Origin: Litoditis marina
Lineage: Eukaryota; Nematoda; Chromadorea; Rhabditida; Rhabditidae
DNA length: 64,000 nt
Direction: 5' to 3'
Assembly (NCBI GenBank): GCA_964036275.1
Contig: CAXIWQ010000464.1
Span: forward strand, 1 to 64,000
Shown: positions 60,601 through 64,000 of the stretch, in pieces
Layout: each line of letters opens with the position of its first letter
Position numbering within the stretch: the stretch's first letter is position 1
The notes under the pieces: generated by a model
What the model saw: the letters and a program-made list of their open reading frames with translations, nothing else
Databases searched by the model: none
What the model was told of the DNA's origin: nothing
Made by a program: the position numbers and the translations under genes

Positions 60601-63060
60601 CCTGTAGCTGCAAGGCAAAGAGTCAATAACCGCGTTAATTTATCTTTTGTGGCTGTGCGCCACAGAATATAAAGTCGTATTAGGTTTTTGTAGCTGGGAG
60701 CAACAGACTTGATAGCCGTATAAGCTTTTTCTGTAGCTGCAAGCCAAAGAGTCGATAACAGCGTTAATTCGTATTTTGTGGCTGTGCGCCACAGAATATA
60801 TAGTCGTATTAGGTTCTTGTAGCTGTGAGCAACACACTTGGTAGCCGTATAAGCTTTTTTCTGTAGCTGCAAGCCAAAGAGTCGATAACAGCGTTAATTC
60901 GTATTTTGTGGCTGTGCGCCACAGAATAGATTGTCGTATTAGGTTTTTGTAGCTGGGAGCAACAGACTTGATAGCCGTATAAGCTTTTTCTGTAGCTGCA
61001 AGGCAAAGAGTCAATAACCGCGTTAATTTGTCTTTTGTGGCTGTGCGCCACAGAATAGATTGTCGTATCAGGTTTTTGTAGCTGGGAGCAACAGACTTGA
61101 TAGCCGTATGAACTTTTCTCTGTAGCTGCAAGCCAACAAGTCGATAACCGCGATATTTCGTGTTTTGTGGCTGTGCGCCACAGAATATAAAGTCGTATTA
61201 GGTTTTCGTAGCTGGGAGCAACAGACTTGATAGCCGTATGATTTTTTTTCTGTAGCTGCAAGGCAAAGAGTCAATAACCGCGTTAATTTGTCTTTTGTGG
61301 CTGTGCGCCACAGAATAGATTGTCGTATTAGGTTTTTGTAGCTGGGAGCAACAGATTTGATAGCCGTATGAAATATTCTCTGTAACTGCGAGGCAAAGAG
61401 TCAATAACCGCGTTAATTCGTCTTTTGTGGCTGTGCGCCACAGAATATATAGTCGTATTAGGTTTTTGTAGCTAGGAGCAACAGACTTGATAGCCGTATG
61501 AACTGTTCTCTGTAGCTGCAAGGCAAAGAGTCGATAACCGCGTTAATTCGTATTTTGTGGCTGTGCGCCACAGAATAGATAGTCGTATTAGGTTTTTTTA
61601 GCTGGGAGCAACATACTTGATAGCCGTATAACCTTTTTCCTGTAGCTGCACGGCAAAGAGTCAATAACCGCGTAAATTTGTCTTTTGTGGCTGTGCGCCA
61701 CAGAATATAAAGTCGTATTAGGTTTTCGTAGCTGGGAGCAACAGACTTGATAGCCGTATGAATTTTTTTCTGTAGCCGCAAGGCAAAGAGGTAATAACCG
61801 CGTTAATTTGTCTTTTGTGGCTGTGCGCCACAGAATAGATTGTCGTATCAGGTTTTTGTAGCTGGGAGCAACAGACTTGATAGCCGTATGAACTTTTCTC
61901 TGTAGCTGCAAGCCAACAAGTCGATAACCGCGATAATTCGTATTTTGTGGCTGTGCGCCACAGAATATATAGTCGTATTAGGTTCTTGTAGCTGTGAGCA
62001 ACACACTTGGTAGCCGTATAAGCTTTTTTCTGTAGCTGCAAGCCAAAGAGTCGATAACAGCGTTAATTCGTATTTTGTGGCTGTGCGCCACAGAATAGAT
62101 TGTCGTATTAGGTTTTTGTAGCTGGGAGCAACACACTTGGTAGCCGTATAAGCTTTTTTTCTGTAGCTGCAAGCCAAAGAGTCGATAACAGCGTTAATTC
62201 GTATTTTGTGGCTGTGCGCCACAGAATATATAGTCGTATTAGGTTCTTGTAGCTGTGAGCAACACACTTGGTAGCCGTATGAACTGTTCTCTGTAAATGC
62301 AAGCCAAAGAGTCGATAACCGCGTAAATTCGTATTTCGTGGCTGTGCGCCACAGAATAGATAGTCGTATTACTTTCTTGTAGCTGGGAGCAACAGACTTG
62401 ATAGCCGTATAAACTTTTTTCTGTAGCTGCAAGGCAAAGAGTCAATAACCGCGTTAATTTGTCTTTTGTGGCTGTGCGCCACAGAATATAAAGTCGTATT
62501 AGGTTTTTGTAGCTGGGAGCAACAGACTTGATAGCCGTATAAGCTTTTTCTGTAGCTGCAAGCCAAAGAGTCGATAACAGCGTTAATTCGTATTTTGTGG
62601 CTGTGCGCCACAGAATATATAGTCGTATTAGGTTCTTGTAGCTGTGAGCAACACACTTGGTAGCCGTATAAGCTTTTTTTCTGTAGCTGCAAGCCAAAGA
62701 GTCGATAACAGCGTTAATTCGTATTTTGTGGCTGTGCGCCACAGAATATAAAGTCGTATTAGGTTTTTGTAGCTGGGAGCAACAGACTTGATAGCCGTAT
62801 AAGCTTTTTCTGTAGCTGCAAGCCAAAGAGTCGATAACAGCGTTAATTTGTATTTTGTGGCTGTGCGCCACAGAATATATAGTCGTATTAGGTTCTTGTA
62901 GCTGTGAGCAACACACTTGGTAGCCGTATAAGCTTTTTTCTGTAGCTGCAAGCCAAAGAGTCGATAACAGCGTTAATTCGTATTTTGTGGCTGTGCGCCA
63001 CATAATAGATTGTCGTATTAGGTTTTTGTAGCTGGGAGCAACAGATTTGATAGCCGTATG
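57637..63060. repeat. 3377-bp higher-order repeat
   Basis: 57637-59683 matches 61014-63060 at 3377 bp. A third, partial copy of part of this block (the GGTTTTTTTAGC to GCGATAATTCG monomers) appears at about 63130-63520. Confidence 0.8.
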
Positions 63061-64000
63061 AACTGTTCTCTGTAAATGCAAGCCAAAGAGTCGATAACCG
63101 CGTAAATTCGTATTTCGTGGCTGTGCGCCACAGAATAGATAGTCGTATTAGGTTTTTTTAGCTGGGAGCAACATACTTGATAGCCGTATAACCTTTTTCC
63201 TGTAGCTGCACGGCAAAGAGTCAATAACCGCGTAAATTTGTCTTTTGTGGCTGTGCGCCACAGAATATAAAGTCGTATTAGGTTTTCGTAGCTGGGAGCA
63301 ACAGACTTGATAGCCGTATGAATTTTTTTCTGTAGCCGCAAGGCAAAGAGGTAATAACCGCGTTAATTTGTCTTTTGTGGCTGTGCGCCACAGAATAGAT
63401 TGTCGTATCAGGTTTTTGTAGCTGGGAGCAACAGACTTGATAGCCGTATGAACTTTTCTCTGTAGCTGCAAGCCAACAAGTCGATAACCGCGATAATTCG
63501 TATTTTGTGGCTGTGCGCCACAGAATAGATTGTCGTATTAGGTTTTTGTAGCTGGGAGCAACACACTTGGTAGCCGTATAAGCTTTTTTTCTGTAGCTGC
63601 AAGCCAAAGAGTCGATAACAGCGTTAATTCGTATTTTGTGGCTGTGCGCCACAGAATATATAGTCGTATTAGGTTCTTGTAGCTGTGAGCAACACACTTG
63701 GTAGCCGTATGAACTGTTCTCTGTAAATGCAAGCCAAAGAGTCGATAACCGCGTAAATTCGTATTTCGTGGCTGTGCGCCACAGAATAGATAGTCGTATT
63801 AGGTTCTTGTAGCTGTGAGCAACACACTTGGTAGCCGTATAAGCTTTTTCTGTAGCTGCAAGCCAAAGAGTCGATAACAGCGTTAATTCGTATTTTGTGG
63901 CTGTGCGCCACAGAATAGATTGTCGTATTAGGTTTTTGTAGCTGGGAGCAACAGATTTGATAGCCGTATGAACTTTTTCCTGTAGCTGCAAGGCAAAGAG

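Larger units (their letters stand above)
28413..64000. repeat. 130-bp satellite array, right block
   Basis: This is the continuation of the same satellite on the other side of the retrotransposon, roughly 270 monomers, running off the right edge. It is in the same orientation and phase as the left block once the element and one target duplication are removed. Most monomers belong to the GCAAGCCAAAG / AACAGCG subfamily and many have an AAGCTT (HindIII) site at the T-tract. Long blocks are near-copies of each other, so this side looks more recently amplified than 1-10 kb. I found no gene or other transposon in these 35.6 kb. Confidence 0.98.

Noticed and set aside
28321..63991. Minus-strand ORFs of up to 757 codons in the right array
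   Set aside because: They follow the same periodic logic; length depends only on T-tract length shifting the frame. There is no sign of a gene start or of coding constraint.

Overview
The window is eukaryotic repeat DNA: one very long tandem satellite array split by a single, nearly intact LTR retrotransposon of the BEL/Pao type. I see no host protein-coding gene, tRNA, rRNA or CRISPR array. The BEL/Pao family is found in animals, so the host is a metazoan, probably an invertebrate. The satellite keeps about eight CpG sites per monomer without obvious decay, which would fit a genome with little CpG methylation. I cannot name the phylum from the sequence.

Layout. Positions 1-18359 and 28413-64000 (about 54 kb) are a 130-bp satellite, roughly 140 and 270 monomers. 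The monomer is itself an old trimer of sub-repeats of about 44, 45 and 41 bp. Monomers are grouped into higher-order repeats of many sizes (646, 772, 780, 1170, about 1422, 2471 and 3377 bp), and multi-kb blocks recur at 14.3 and 18.3-18.5 kb spacing. Each monomer carries a small hairpin (stem TGTGGC/GCCACA, 5-nt loop). This hairpin is a site of unusual change: it is inverted in two monomers, replaced by a different perfect inverted repeat in one subfamily, and cut by a 16-bp deletion in another monomer.

The retrotransposon (18360-28412, 10053 bp, + strand) has two 415-bp LTRs differing at one base, TG...CA ends and a 5-bp target duplication AAAGA, so it inserted recently. In order it holds: 5' LTR; a primer binding site resembling the tRNA-Gly 3' end; a 1.2-kb leader with a possible splice donor followed by two adjacent stem-loops; ORF1 (Gag plus the start of the aspartic protease); an in-frame TGA inside the protease domain; ORF2 (rest of protease, reverse transcriptase, RNase H, integrase); and ORF3, where an envelope gene would be expected.

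ORF3 is the most interesting item. It is not envelope-like: it has no signal peptide and no membrane segment. Instead it ends in three zinc knuckles arranged like those of the element's own Gag, directly preceded by two back-to-back PPxY motifs of the kind that act as late (budding) domains in retroviral Gag. Its ATG directly follows a splice-acceptor-like TTTCAG. A reasonable model is a Gag-like accessory protein made from a spliced subgenomic RNA; this is inference from motifs and needs homology searches and RNA data.
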